Assembly: GCA_011390365.1 (NCBI GenBank)
Contig: JAABSM010000001.1
Span: 1-64,000 of the forward strand
Origin: Gammaproteobacteria bacterium
Lineage (GTDB): Bacteria > Pseudomonadota > Gammaproteobacteria > Chromatiales > Chromatiaceae
Length of the DNA stretch: 64,000 nucleotides
Direction of reading: 5' to 3'
A program made the position numbers and the translations under genes. Below the pieces are notes generated by a model that saw nothing but the letters and a program-made list of their open reading frames with translations, was not told the origin of the DNA and searched no databases. Positions 54,838-62,800 of this stretch are shown here, piece by piece; the first letter of the stretch is position 1, and every line of letters starts with the position of its first letter.

Positions 54838-55200
54838 TGTCGGCTGGAGTTGGCCGAACGATCGCTGTCCTTCGGGATGGAGGAAAGTCCGGGCTCCTCG
54901 GATCAGGGCGCCAGGTAACGCCTGGGGGGCGCGAGCCTACGGAAAGTGCAGCAGAAAAGATACCGCCCGGCCGCTCGCGGTCGGGTAAGGGTGAAATGGT
55001 GCGGTAAGAGCGCACCGCGTTTCCGGTAACGGGAACGGCAGGGTAAACCCCGCCTGGAGCAAGACCAAATAGGGAAACAGGCGACTTTGTCGCCACGTGA
55101 TGATCCGCACGGTTTCCGGGTAGGTCGCTTGAGGCGACGCGGTGACGCGTCGTCCAGATGAATGATCGTTCTCGACAGAACCCGGCTTACAGGCCGACTC
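54838..55200 (+). ncRNA. rnpB: RNase P RNA, bacterial type A
   Basis: The catalytic RNA that matures tRNA 5' ends. Diagnostic blocks occur in order: GGAGGAAAGTCCGGGCTCC near 54888; CGCCAGGTAACGCCTGGGGG; GTAAGGGTGAAATGGTGCGG; GGTAAGAGCGCACCGCG; GAGCAAGACCAAATAGGG; GATGAATGATCG; and CGACAGAACCCGGCTTACAG near 55173. The ends GTCGGCTGG and CAGGCCGAC pair as helix P1 and set the limits to within a few bases. A GCCCCGG hairpin at 55217-55235 follows but has no T run. Confidence 0.95.
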
Positions 55201-55323
55201 CGATCCAGTTTCTTCGGCCCCGGTTTCTCCGGGGCGGAGGGTTTCGAAGCAAATCGAGTTTCTAGCTTGCGGGCTTCGCCAATCCGTCAGGATCAGGGCG
55301 ACGGGGTTCGCGGAGGATGGCAT

Positions 55324-55668
55324 ATGTCTGACTGTTTGTTCTGCAAGATGGCGTCGGGGGAGATCTCTCCGGACAAGGTGATGGAGAGCGATGACTTGCT
55401 CGCCTTTCGCGACATCGCGCCGCAAGCCCCCACCCATATCCTGATTATCCCCAAGCGACATATCGAAACGACCAATGATCTGGGCGCGGAGGATGCGCGG
55501 CTGGTAGGCGGGATGGTGTTGATGGCCAGGGAGATCGCCGCTGCGCAGGGGCTGGACGAAAACGGCTATCGCCTGGTCTTCAATTGCAATGCGGATGGCG
55601 GCCAGGCGGTTTATCACATCCACCTGCACCTGCTTGGCGGGCGTGCCATGGGGTGGCCGCCAGGTTAG
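55324..55668 (+). CDS. HIT family hydrolase (HinT-like)
   Basis: A 114-residue histidine-triad nucleotide hydrolase, probably acting on AMP-linked lysine or similar phosphoramidates. The N-terminal CLFCKMASGEI is the family start, and HIHLHLLGG carries the histidine triad. The start at 55324 has a GGAGG site 8 bases upstream; a longer frame to 55162 would overlap rnpB and is rejected. Confidence 0.94.
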   Translation: MSDCLFCKMASGEISPDKVMESDDLLAFRDIAPQAPTHILIIPKRHIETTNDLGAEDARLVGGMVLMAREIAAAQGLDENGYRLVFNCNADGGQAVYHIHLHLLGGRAMGWPPG

Positions 55669-55693
55669 CGCGGCCGCGCCAAAGTTTCACAGG

Positions 55694-55761
55694 ATCTCTC
55701 ACGCAGGCGCCGAGATCACGGAGGAAGATCTCCCCGTGTGCTCGGCGCCCGTGTCAGAGAT
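55694..55761. repeat. CACGGAG-type palindromic element
   Basis: ATCTCTCACGCAGGCGCCGAG on the left (shown by ATCTCTCACG) faces CTCGGCGCCCGTGTCAGAGAT on the right. It is preceded by CGCCAAAGTTTCACAGG, which also precedes the copy at 61179. It lies between the HIT gene and the TtrS-like gene. Confidence 0.75.
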
Positions 55762-55833
55762 GTTGAGGATGGTGATCATGCAGGGAAAACATATGCGCGG
55801 CTGCGCGACTCCGGTTTCGGTGCGCGACGGTAA

Positions 55834-58023
55834 ATGAAGGAGAGATTTCGCGCCATCTTGCTGCTCGGGATATTGCTCGCCGCGTGGCTGCCCGCATCAT
55901 GGCAGCCGGTGGCGGCGGAGGCGCAGTCCTATCGCGGGGTACGCATCGGCGTGCTCAATCACCGCGGCAAAGAGGCCACGTTGAATATGTGGGACCCCCT
56001 TGCCGGCTATCTCATGGAAGAGATTCCCGATCACCTGTTCGAGATCGCCCCCCTCAGTTTTGACGAAATCGAATCGGCGGTGAAGTTCGGCGAGGTGGAT
56101 TTCGTGCTGGTGGATCCCGGTCTCTATGTCGGGCTGGAGCGGCGTTACCGGGTGTCGCGAATCGCCACCCTCAACAATCGCACTGGCAAACTCGACTACA
56201 ACCTGTTCGGCGGCGTCATCTTCACCCGCGCCGGCCGCGCCGATATCGAGAAGCTGAGGGATTTGCGCCGCAAACGCTTCTCCGCGGTATACGAAACCTC
56301 ATTCGGCGGTTTTCAGGTGGCGTGGCGGGAGATGAAGGCCAAGGGCGTTGACCCCTGGCGGGATCTTGGCGAGCTCGATTTTGCCGGCACTCAGGACGAG
56401 GTGGTATTCGATGTGCTGGAGGGGCGGGCCGATGCGGGTACCGTGCGCACCAATATCCTCGAGATGCTGGCCCTGAGCGGGCGTATCTCCATGGATGATG
56501 TCAAGATTATCAATGCCCTGGCGCATACCGAGTTCTTTCTCGCCCACAGTACACAGCTTTATCCGGAGTGGCCCTTCAGCAAGGTCTACCACACACCTAA
56601 CGCCCTTGCCCAACGGGTGGCGGTGGCGCTGCTCGATCTGCCCCACGAGCATCCCGCGGCGGTGGCGGCGGGGCACGCAGGATGGACCGTTCCCCTGGAT
56701 TATCAGCCTGTGCATGAGCTGCTCAAGGAGCTCAATCTTCCCCCCTACCCGGCGATCGATCAGTTTACCCTCAGCGATGCGATCCACCGTTACTGGTACT
56801 GGTTGCTGGGCGGTATCGTGATCCTCGTTGGCAGCACCTTGCTGGCGGTGGTGGTGATCCGCCTCAACCGCGAGCTGGCCCGCTCCAAGCAGCGCCTCGA
56901 AGAGCGCCATGAGCTGATTCTCAACTCGGTGGCGGAGGGGATCTACGGCGTCGATCTGGATGGCTACTCCACCTTCGTCAATCACGCCATGGAGCAGCTG
57001 ACGGGATGGAAGGCGGAGGAGCTGGTCGGGCGCAACTCCCATGAGATGTTTCACCACACCCGCGCCGACGGCAACCCGCACCCGGCCGAGGAGTGTCCGG
57101 TCTATCACACCTCTCGCTCCAACCTGCCTACCTTCGTGCAGGAGGATGTCTTCTGGCGCCGTAACGGCAGTTGTTTTCCGGTGGAGTACAGCTCGACGCC
57201 GATCCGCGACGAAACGGGGCGCGCCCAGGGCGCGGTGGTGGTATTTCGGGATATCAGCGAGCGTCTGCGGGCGGAGGAGGACGCCCGTCAGCATCAGGCG
57301 GATCTGGCCCACATGGCGCGGCTGAGCACCATGGGCGAGATGGCGTCGGGGATCGCCCATGAGCTCAATCAGCCGTTGGCGGCGATCGTGACCAATTCCC
57401 AGGCCTGCGTGCGCATGCTCGAATCCGGACTGACGGACACGGATCGCCTGGAGGACGTGCTGGAACGTATCGCCGGACAGGCGGACCGAGCGGCCAACAT
57501 CATCCGCCAGTTGCGTCGTTTCGTGCGCAAGGAGGAGCCTGAACGGACCCGGATCGATATCAGTCGCCTGATCGACGGGGTGGTGGTGCTGTTCGAGCCG
57601 GAGGCGCGCAAGGCGGGGGTGGAGTTGCGTCTCAAGCTGGCCGAGGATTTGCCAAGGGTGCCGGCCCAGCATATTCAGATTGAGCAGGTGATCCTGAATC
57701 TGTGCCGCAATGCCATCGAGGCGATGGCGGATCTCGCCCCCGGTCTGCCGCGCCTGTTGACGGTAGCGACGGCGCGGGAGGGTAGCGGCGAGGTCTCGGT
57801 GAGTGTTCAGGATACCGGCCCCGGACTCTTGCCCGAGGTGAGAGATCGCCTCTTCGACCCCTTCGTGACCACCAAGAGCAAGGGGATGGGCTTGGGATTA
57901 TCGATCAGTCTCGGTATTATCGAGGCTCACCGCGGGCGACTCCATGCCCATAACGGGTCGCGGGGGGGAGCCATGTTTCGGTTTGTATTGCCGGTAAAGG
58001 ATTGGAAAGAGTATGGGGAATAG
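55834..58023 (+). CDS. TtrS-like sensor histidine kinase with PhnD-type periplasmic domain
   Basis: A 729-residue membrane kinase. A signal-anchor (residues 5-28) leads to a periplasmic solute-binding domain of the phosphonate-binding (PhnD/TtrS) type (IGVLNHRGKEATLNMWDPLAGYL...DFVLVDPGLY). Next are a membrane helix near 325 (WYWLLGGIVILVGSTLLAVVVI), a PAS domain, HisKA with His509 (GIAHELNQPLAAI), and HATPase with NLCRNAIEAM, DTGPGL and GMGLGLS. The layout matches the tetrathionate sensor TtrS, but the ligand cannot be read from sequence. The stop overlaps the next gene's start by 11 bases. Confidence 0.88.
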   Translation: MKERFRAILLLGILLAAWLPASWQPVAAEAQSYRGVRIGVLNHRGKEATLNMWDPLAGYLMEEIPDHLFEIAPLSFDEIESAVKFGEVDFVLVDPGLYVGLERRYRVSRIATLNNRTGKLDYNLFGGVIFTRAGRADIEKLRDLRRKRFSAVYETSFGGFQVAWREMKAKGVDPWRDLGELDFAGTQDEVVFDVLEGRADAGTVRTNILEMLALSGRISMDDVKIINALAHTEFFLAHSTQLYPEWPFSKVYHTPNALAQRVAVALLDLPHEHPAAVAAGHAGWTVPLDYQPVHELLKELNLPPYPAIDQFTLSDAIHRYWYWLLGGIVILVGSTLLAVVVIRLNRELARSKQRLEERHELILNSVAEGIYGVDLDGYSTFVNHAMEQLTGWKAEELVGRNSHEMFHHTRADGNPHPAEECPVYHTSRSNLPTFVQEDVFWRRNGSCFPVEYSSTPIRDETGRAQGAVVVFRDISERLRAEEDARQHQADLAHMARLSTMGEMASGIAHELNQPLAAIVTNSQACVRMLESGLTDTDRLEDVLERIAGQADRAANIIRQLRRFVRKEEPERTRIDISRLIDGVVVLFEPEARKAGVELRLKLAEDLPRVPAQHIQIEQVILNLCRNAIEAMADLAPGLPRLLTVATAREGSGEVSVSVQDTGPGLLPEVRDRLFDPFVTTKSKGMGLGLSISLGIIEAHRGRLHAHNGSRGGAMFRFVLPVKDWKEYGE

Positions 58024-58630
58024 TCAAGCGACGGTCTTCATCGTTGACGATGATGCCGAGGTGAGGGAGGCGATCAAGCTGTTGATGGAGTCGGTCGGCC
58101 TGGGCGTGGTCTGTTTTGCTTCCGCGCAGGGTTATCTGGAGGCGTTCGACCCCGAGCAGCCCGGATGTCTGGTGCTCGACATTCGCATGCCGGGAATCAG
58201 CGGCCTGGAATTGCAATCGCGGCTCGATGCGGAGCCCATCCATCCGCCGATCGTGATCATCACTGGCCATGGCGATGTGCCCATGGCGGTGCGGGCGGTG
58301 CAGGCGGGGGCGGTGGACTTCATCGAGAAGCCCTTCAAGGATCAGTACCTTCTCGATAGCGTCCACCGCGCCCTGGAGATCGATGCCCGCCAACGAGGCG
58401 AGGTTTCGCGCCGCCATGAGATCCGCGGGCGTTTCGAACGCCTGACCCCGCGGGAACGGGAGGTGCTCGATCTGGTGGTGACCGGAACCCGCAACAAGGT
58501 GATCGCCGCCCAATTGGGGGTGAGTCAGTCGACGGTGGAGGTGCATCGTTCCCGGGTGATGGAGAAGATGGAAGCGAAAACCCTGTCGGATCTGATGCGC
58601 ATGATCTTCGTGCTCGAAAACGATGAGTGA
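58013..58630 (+). CDS. TtrR/FixJ-type response regulator
   Basis: A 205-residue regulator. The receiver domain has VFIVDDDAEVREAI and the phospho-acceptor Asp56 (LVLDIRMPGISG), with a switch lysine in FIEKPFKD. A LuxR/FixJ helix-turn-helix follows (LTPREREVLDLVVTG, VIAAQLGVSQSTVEVHRSRVMEKM). It overlaps the upstream kinase by 11 bases and the downstream NarX-type kinase by 8 bases, so all three are translationally coupled. It is the cognate partner of the TtrS-like kinase by position. Confidence 0.92.
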   Translation: MGNSQATVFIVDDDAEVREAIKLLMESVGLGVVCFASAQGYLEAFDPEQPGCLVLDIRMPGISGLELQSRLDAEPIHPPIVIITGHGDVPMAVRAVQAGAVDFIEKPFKDQYLLDSVHRALEIDARQRGEVSRRHEIRGRFERLTPREREVLDLVVTGTRNKVIAAQLGVSQSTVEVHRSRVMEKMEAKTLSDLMRMIFVLENDE

Positions 58631-60215
58631 ATCCTCGCTTGCCGCCAGGGCGCAGGGGCAGGACGACGAAGATCGCCTGGAGCACTCCCGTGTTCTGCAT
58701 ATCCTGATCGCCGGTCGCTTGCTCGGCCCCATGTGGGCGCTGATCATCGGCCTGGCGGCGCAGCCGCTGGCGGCGATGCTGATCTATTTCGACTCCGGCT
58801 ACCCGGCAACCTGGGCGATCCTGGCGATGTTTTTCGGCGCGGTCTCCATCATTGCCGCGGTTGTCGGCGCGGAGCGGCTGCGCAGTCAGTTGCTGAACCC
58901 GCTGGTGCGCCTGGAGCAGTCGGTGTTCGAGGTGTGTCAGGGGGAGCCGGCGAGCAGTCTGCCGCTGGAGAATGTCGGCGTGCTGGGGGCGGTGATGCAG
59001 GATATCGACAGCCTTAGCGACGAGCTGGAGGAGGTCTATGAGGATATGGACAACCGGGTGGCGCGACAGACCCGCCGTCTGGCCCAGCAGACCACCTTCC
59101 TGAAGGTGCTCTATGACGTCGCGGCGGTCATCAATCATGCCAACACCCTGGACGATTTGCTGATTCGTTTTCTTCATGTGCTCAAGAAGATGCTGAGCGG
59201 CCGCTCGGCCAACGTCTCGCTGATGACCGCGGAGGGGCGACTGCGTCTGGTGGGAAGCGTGGATGAGAACGATGTGATGCTGAGCGGCGCCGAGCAGCTC
59301 CCCATTCGCATTTGTGAATGCGGCAAGCCGCTGACCCATGGCGACCTGCTTTGTCCCCGCGATCCCCAGCGATGTGCATCGGCAAGGGGGGGGCGGGTCT
59401 TTGGAGACGACAGGCTGGAGGTGCTGGAGGTGCCGCTGGAGTACCATGATGACTGTTTCGGGGTCTATCATATCTTCGTCGATCCCGGAATCACCATCTC
59501 CGACGAATTTCTCGACCTGCTCTCCACCATCGGCCATCATCTGGGCATGGCGGTTGCGAAGCATCGCTCCGACGAGGAGGCGCGACGGCTCTCCATCGTC
59601 CAGGAACGCACCAACATGGCCCATGAGTTGCACGACTCCCTTGCGCAAACGTTGGCGAGTCTGCGTTTTCAGGTGCGCATGCTTGAAGATTCCCTCGGCA
59701 AGGACAATATATCCTCCGGGGCCAGGGGGGATCTGCTGCGCATTCGTAACGGTCTCGATGAGGCCCATACTGAATTGCGGGAGTTGCTTAACAGCTTTCT
59801 CGCCCCGCTGGAGCAGCGGGGGCTGATTCGTTCTCTGGAAAAGCTGGCGGAGCGCTTCCGTCAGGATGTGGGCATTCCCATCTTCTTTCAGTACAACTGC
59901 AACGATCAGGACCTCTCCTCAAGCGAGGAGTTGCAGATGCTGCGCATCGTCCAGGAGTGTCTGGCCAACATTCGCAAGCATGCGGGGGCGCACAACGTGC
60001 GCATCCTGTTCAGCCGCCACGGGGGGGCTGGCTACCGGCTGCTGATCGAAGACGACGGCGTGGGTTTCGACGACGAGATGCCCAAGGGGCGGCCGGGCGA
60101 GCACATCGGCCTCTCGATCATGGAGGAGCGGGCCAAGAAGCTGGGCGGGGAGTTGCGGGTCGAGAGCGAGCCGGGAGAGGGGACCCGGGTGGAGTTGTTT
60201 TATGATCGGCTTTGA
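58623..60215 (+). CDS. NarX-type sensor histidine kinase with GAF domain, no periplasmic sensor
   Basis: A 530-residue kinase. Two membrane helices (about 30-58 and 63-85) are joined by a loop of only a few residues, so the nitrate-sensing periplasmic P-box domain of NarX is absent. A HAMP-like coiled region, a cytoplasmic GAF-type domain with four cysteines (C231, C233, C244, C251), a HisKA_3 box with His337 (ELHDSLAQTLASL) and a HATPase (QECLANIRKHAGAHNVR, DDGVGFD) follow. The cysteines suggest a redox or metal input, but this is inference. The GAF domain rather than the periplasm is therefore the likely sensor. NarL-type regulator at 60499 is the probable partner. Confidence 0.85.
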   Translation: MSESSLAARAQGQDDEDRLEHSRVLHILIAGRLLGPMWALIIGLAAQPLAAMLIYFDSGYPATWAILAMFFGAVSIIAAVVGAERLRSQLLNPLVRLEQSVFEVCQGEPASSLPLENVGVLGAVMQDIDSLSDELEEVYEDMDNRVARQTRRLAQQTTFLKVLYDVAAVINHANTLDDLLIRFLHVLKKMLSGRSANVSLMTAEGRLRLVGSVDENDVMLSGAEQLPIRICECGKPLTHGDLLCPRDPQRCASARGGRVFGDDRLEVLEVPLEYHDDCFGVYHIFVDPGITISDEFLDLLSTIGHHLGMAVAKHRSDEEARRLSIVQERTNMAHELHDSLAQTLASLRFQVRMLEDSLGKDNISSGARGDLLRIRNGLDEAHTELRELLNSFLAPLEQRGLIRSLEKLAERFRQDVGIPIFFQYNCNDQDLSSSEELQMLRIVQECLANIRKHAGAHNVRILFSRHGGAGYRLLIEDDGVGFDDEMPKGRPGEHIGLSIMEERAKKLGGELRVESEPGEGTRVELFYDRL

Positions 60216-60498
60216 TTGGCGCCGCGATAAGCGACCCCCGCGGCCCGCCGTGGTTATCATCGTTGCGTCAACCCTTGCGTCGCGCGACCACGCGCGGGTT
60301 GCCCCGCGCCTTGCATACGCGCCGGAATCCGGGGCATACTGATATGCGAGTTTCCGGCAATCGCCTTGGTCTCTTCGTGAGAGAAGCCCATGATCACTTC
60401 GCCGCGGGGCCGGGCTCGGCGGATAATTCGCCGGGGCCAGTGGCTGCGGATTCGCGGAGGCAAGTAATGCAACATCCACAGGAGATCCGGAAAGCGAT
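60216..60498. other. 283-base gap before the NarL-type regulator
   Basis: No gene is supported. It is GC-rich with a short inverted repeat (CGCGGG near 60290, complement near 60313) and an AGGAGA just before the regulator start. It probably carries a separate promoter for the NarL-type gene, though no clear -35/-10 pair stood out. Confidence 0.45.
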
Positions 60499-61152
60499 AT
60501 GCGCGTACTGCTGATAGATGATCATGCCCTGTTTCGAATCGGGCTGCGGGAGCTGCTGGAGCGGCGGAATATCGAGGTGGTCGCTGCCGAGGGGGGATGC
60601 CGGGAAGGGATCGACGCGGCAATTCGGGAAAGGCCGGACGTGGTGCTGCTGGATATGCGCATGCCGGAGATGTCTGGGCTGGAGGTGCTGCGGGAGTTGC
60701 GCATCCAGCATCCCGGATTGCCGATCGTGATGTTGACCACCAGCCGCGAAGAAGAGGACGTGATCGAGTCGCTGCAAAGCGGCGCCAACGGCTATCTGCT
60801 CAAGGATATGGAGCCCGACGAGCTGCTGACGGCGCTGGACGAGATCGTCAAGGGCGCTACCGTGGTCGCCCGTGAATTGACCGGAATCCTGGCACGAGCG
60901 GTGCAGGGTGAGATGCCCTCAACCGCCGGCTCCCAGGATGGCAGTGTCTTCGGAGATCTGACCCCGCGCGAGCGCGAAATCCTCTGTTTGCTGGCCGAGG
61001 GGCAGAGCAACAAGGTGATTGCGCGCAATCTGGGTATCTCGGACGGCACCGTCAAGCTCCACGTCAAGGCGATCCTGCGCAAACTCGATGTACACTCTCG
61101 GGTGGAGGCGGCGGTGATGGCGGTGGAGCATAATCTGTGTCAGAAGGAGTAG
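60499..61152 (+). CDS. NarL-type response regulator
   Basis: A 217-residue LuxR-family regulator. The receiver domain has VLLIDDHALFRIGL and phospho-acceptor Asp52 (VVLLDMRMPEMSG), with a switch lysine in YLLKDMEP. The helix-turn-helix is LTPREREILCLLAEGQSNKVIARNLGISDGTVKLHVKAIL. The DDHALFR start and the KLHVK recognition helix are typical of NarL. It is the likely partner of the NarX-type kinase 283 bases upstream. Confidence 0.93.
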   Translation: MRVLLIDDHALFRIGLRELLERRNIEVVAAEGGCREGIDAAIRERPDVVLLDMRMPEMSGLEVLRELRIQHPGLPIVMLTTSREEEDVIESLQSGANGYLLKDMEPDELLTALDEIVKGATVVARELTGILARAVQGEMPSTAGSQDGSVFGDLTPREREILCLLAEGQSNKVIARNLGISDGTVKLHVKAILRKLDVHSRVEAAVMAVEHNLCQKE

Positions 61153-61178
61153 TAGCGCCGCGCCAAAATTTTCATATG

Positions 61179-61245
61179 ATCTCTCACAGCGGCCCAGAGA
61201 TCATGGAAAAGGATTTCTCGGTGTGCTGCGTGCCTCTGTGAGAGG
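61179..61245. repeat. CACGGAG-type palindromic element
   Basis: ATCTCTCACAGCGGCCCAGAG on the left (shown by ATCTCTCACAG) faces CTGCGTGCCTCTGTGAGAGG on the right. It is preceded by CGCCAAAATTTTCATATG. It lies between the NarL-type regulator and the rhodanese gene. Confidence 0.72.
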
Positions 61246-61317
61246 TTTTTGCGGGCATGTAAAACCCATGCGCGACCGTACTGATGTTGGGGGAGCGTTT
61301 TTTAGCGGGAAGTAGTA

Positions 61318-61788
61318 ATGGTCAAGTTTATCGAGTTGATTCGAAAATGCCTGACGGATGTCAGGGAGATCATGCCCTGGGATCTGGAGGAGCGAGTGGC
61401 GCAGAACCCCAAGCTGCTGTTGATCGACGTACGCGAACCGTACGAGTATGACGCCATGCATATATCCGGGTCCCTGAGCGTGCCGAGGGGTATCCTGGAG
61501 TCGGCCTGCGAGTGGGATTACGAGGAGACGGTGCCGGAGCTGGTCGAGGCGCGGGATCGGGAGATCGTGGTAGTGTGCCGCTCCGGGCATCGCAGCGTGC
61601 TCGCGGCAAACTCGATGCAGGTGCTGGGCTACAGCAACGTGGCGTCCCTCAAGACGGGGCTGCGCGGCTGGAACGATTACGAGCAACCGCTGGTGGACAA
61701 GGACGGCAAGGCGGTGGACATGGAGGCCGCGGATGAATACTTTACCCCCAAACTGCGTCCCGAGCAGCTGAAGCCTAAGGCATCCTGA
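61318..61788 (+). CDS. Rhodanese-domain sulfurtransferase
   Basis: A 156-residue single-domain rhodanese, expected to pass a sulfane sulfur through an active-site persulfide. LLLIDVREPYEYDAMHISGSLSVPRG is the family start and the active-site loop is CRSGHRS with Cys87. There is no signal peptide, so it is cytoplasmic. About 35 residues follow the fold (YFTPKLRPEQLKPKAS). It lies after the NarX/NarL-type genes, which hints that this cluster handles sulfur or redox signals, but no shared control is shown. Confidence 0.92.
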   Translation: MVKFIELIRKCLTDVREIMPWDLEERVAQNPKLLLIDVREPYEYDAMHISGSLSVPRGILESACEWDYEETVPELVEARDREIVVVCRSGHRSVLAANSMQVLGYSNVASLKTGLRGWNDYEQPLVDKDGKAVDMEAADEYFTPKLRPEQLKPKAS

Positions 61789-62149
61789 AATGATGGTATG
61801 ATTGCTTGAAGAGCCCAGAGCAGGGGCTCCAGGTTGATCGCATCCCGGCGGGAAAAAGAAAAAGAGAATCGCCATCCTTGGCGACATAATGCGGGCGCTC
61901 CAGCCCGCTTGGGGTGCTATACGGATAGCCTAAGCAGTCTTCGATGAAAAGCGCGCCAAAGCTGAACGCGAACGCCTTACCTGCCCAGCGGGAGATCTCA
62001 TCGATCGGCTTTGCAATCGCCCAAAGCCGGGATCCATGTTAAGGGGGCGACGAGGTTTCGAACAGTCGGAAGAGGGCGATCATTTCGCGGCGATGGCGGG
62101 AAGTTTTGGTGTAGGAAGATTCCGGTGATGCCCCCGACGCGGGGATGGT
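61789..62149. other. 361-base region between convergent rhodanese and regulator genes
   Basis: No gene is supported. Hairpins are visible: GAGCCC/GGGCTC (about 61811-61829), TCGCCA-TCCT-TGGCGA (61869-61884) and GCGGGC-GCTCCA-GCCCGC (61891-61908). None has a following T run, but the position between convergent stops makes a terminator role reasonable. Confidence 0.45.
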
Positions 62150-62800
62150 TCAGGGCGGGGCGTCCAGCAATCCGTTCTTGCTGGCGTAGATGGTGAGTTC
62201 GGCGTTGCTTTTCATGCCCATCTTGGTGAGGATGCGGGTGCGATAGCTGGAGATGGTCTTGACGCTGACCGCCAGCGTTTCGGCGATTCCGGTCAGGGAC
62301 TCGCCGCCGGCCAGCTTGAGGAAGACCTCGTACTCGCGATTGCTCAGGCGCAGATGGGGCGCCCGTTCATCCTCCGAACCCTGACTGTTGAAGATATCAT
62401 CCGCCATCAGTTGCGCCACCTTTTCGCCGATGTAGCGCCGCCCCGACGCGATGACCTCGATGGCATGTATCAGCCTCTCCGGAGCGCTGTCCTTGGTCAG
62501 GTAACCGTGGGCGCCGGACCTGATCAGTCGAACCGCGTACTGCTCTTCGGGATGGGAGCTGACGATCAGCACCGCAACCTCGGGATGGGCCTGCTTGATC
62601 TCCTTGAGCACGTCTACGCCGCGGCGCCCGGGCAGGTTGAGGTCGAGCAACACCAGGTCCCAGGGGGCGTTGCGCAACTGGCGCATCGCCTCACCGCCGT
62701 CTTCCGCCTCGCCCACCTCGGAGACGCCTCCCTGCTCAAGCAGGATTTCGCGAATGCCGCGCCGCAGGAAGCTGTGATCGTCGACGATGAGGATGCGCAT
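62150..62800 (-). CDS. LuxR-family response regulator
   Basis: A 216-residue regulator. The receiver domain has ILIVDDHSFLRRGIREIL and phospho-acceptor Asp53 (LVLLDLNLPG), with a switch lysine in YLTKDSAPE. The LuxR helix-turn-helix is LSNREYEVFLKLAGGESLTGIAETLAVSVKTISSYRTRIL. Its start overlaps the stop of the upstream kinase gene as TGATG, so the two are coupled. Its target is unknown. Confidence 0.92.
   Translation of the reverse strand: MRILIVDDHSFLRRGIREILLEQGGVSEVGEAEDGGEAMRQLRNAPWDLVLLDLNLPGRRGVDVLKEIKQAHPEVAVLIVSSHPEEQYAVRLIRSGAHGYLTKDSAPERLIHAIEVIASGRRYIGEKVAQLMADDIFNSQGSEDERAPHLRLSNREYEVFLKLAGGESLTGIAETLAVSVKTISSYRTRILTKMGMKSNAELTIYASKNGLLDAPP

Noticed and set aside
55162-55323. 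N-terminal extension of the HIT protein
   Set aside because: It overlaps the 3' part of rnpB; the ATG at 55324 has a GGAGG site and the family start.
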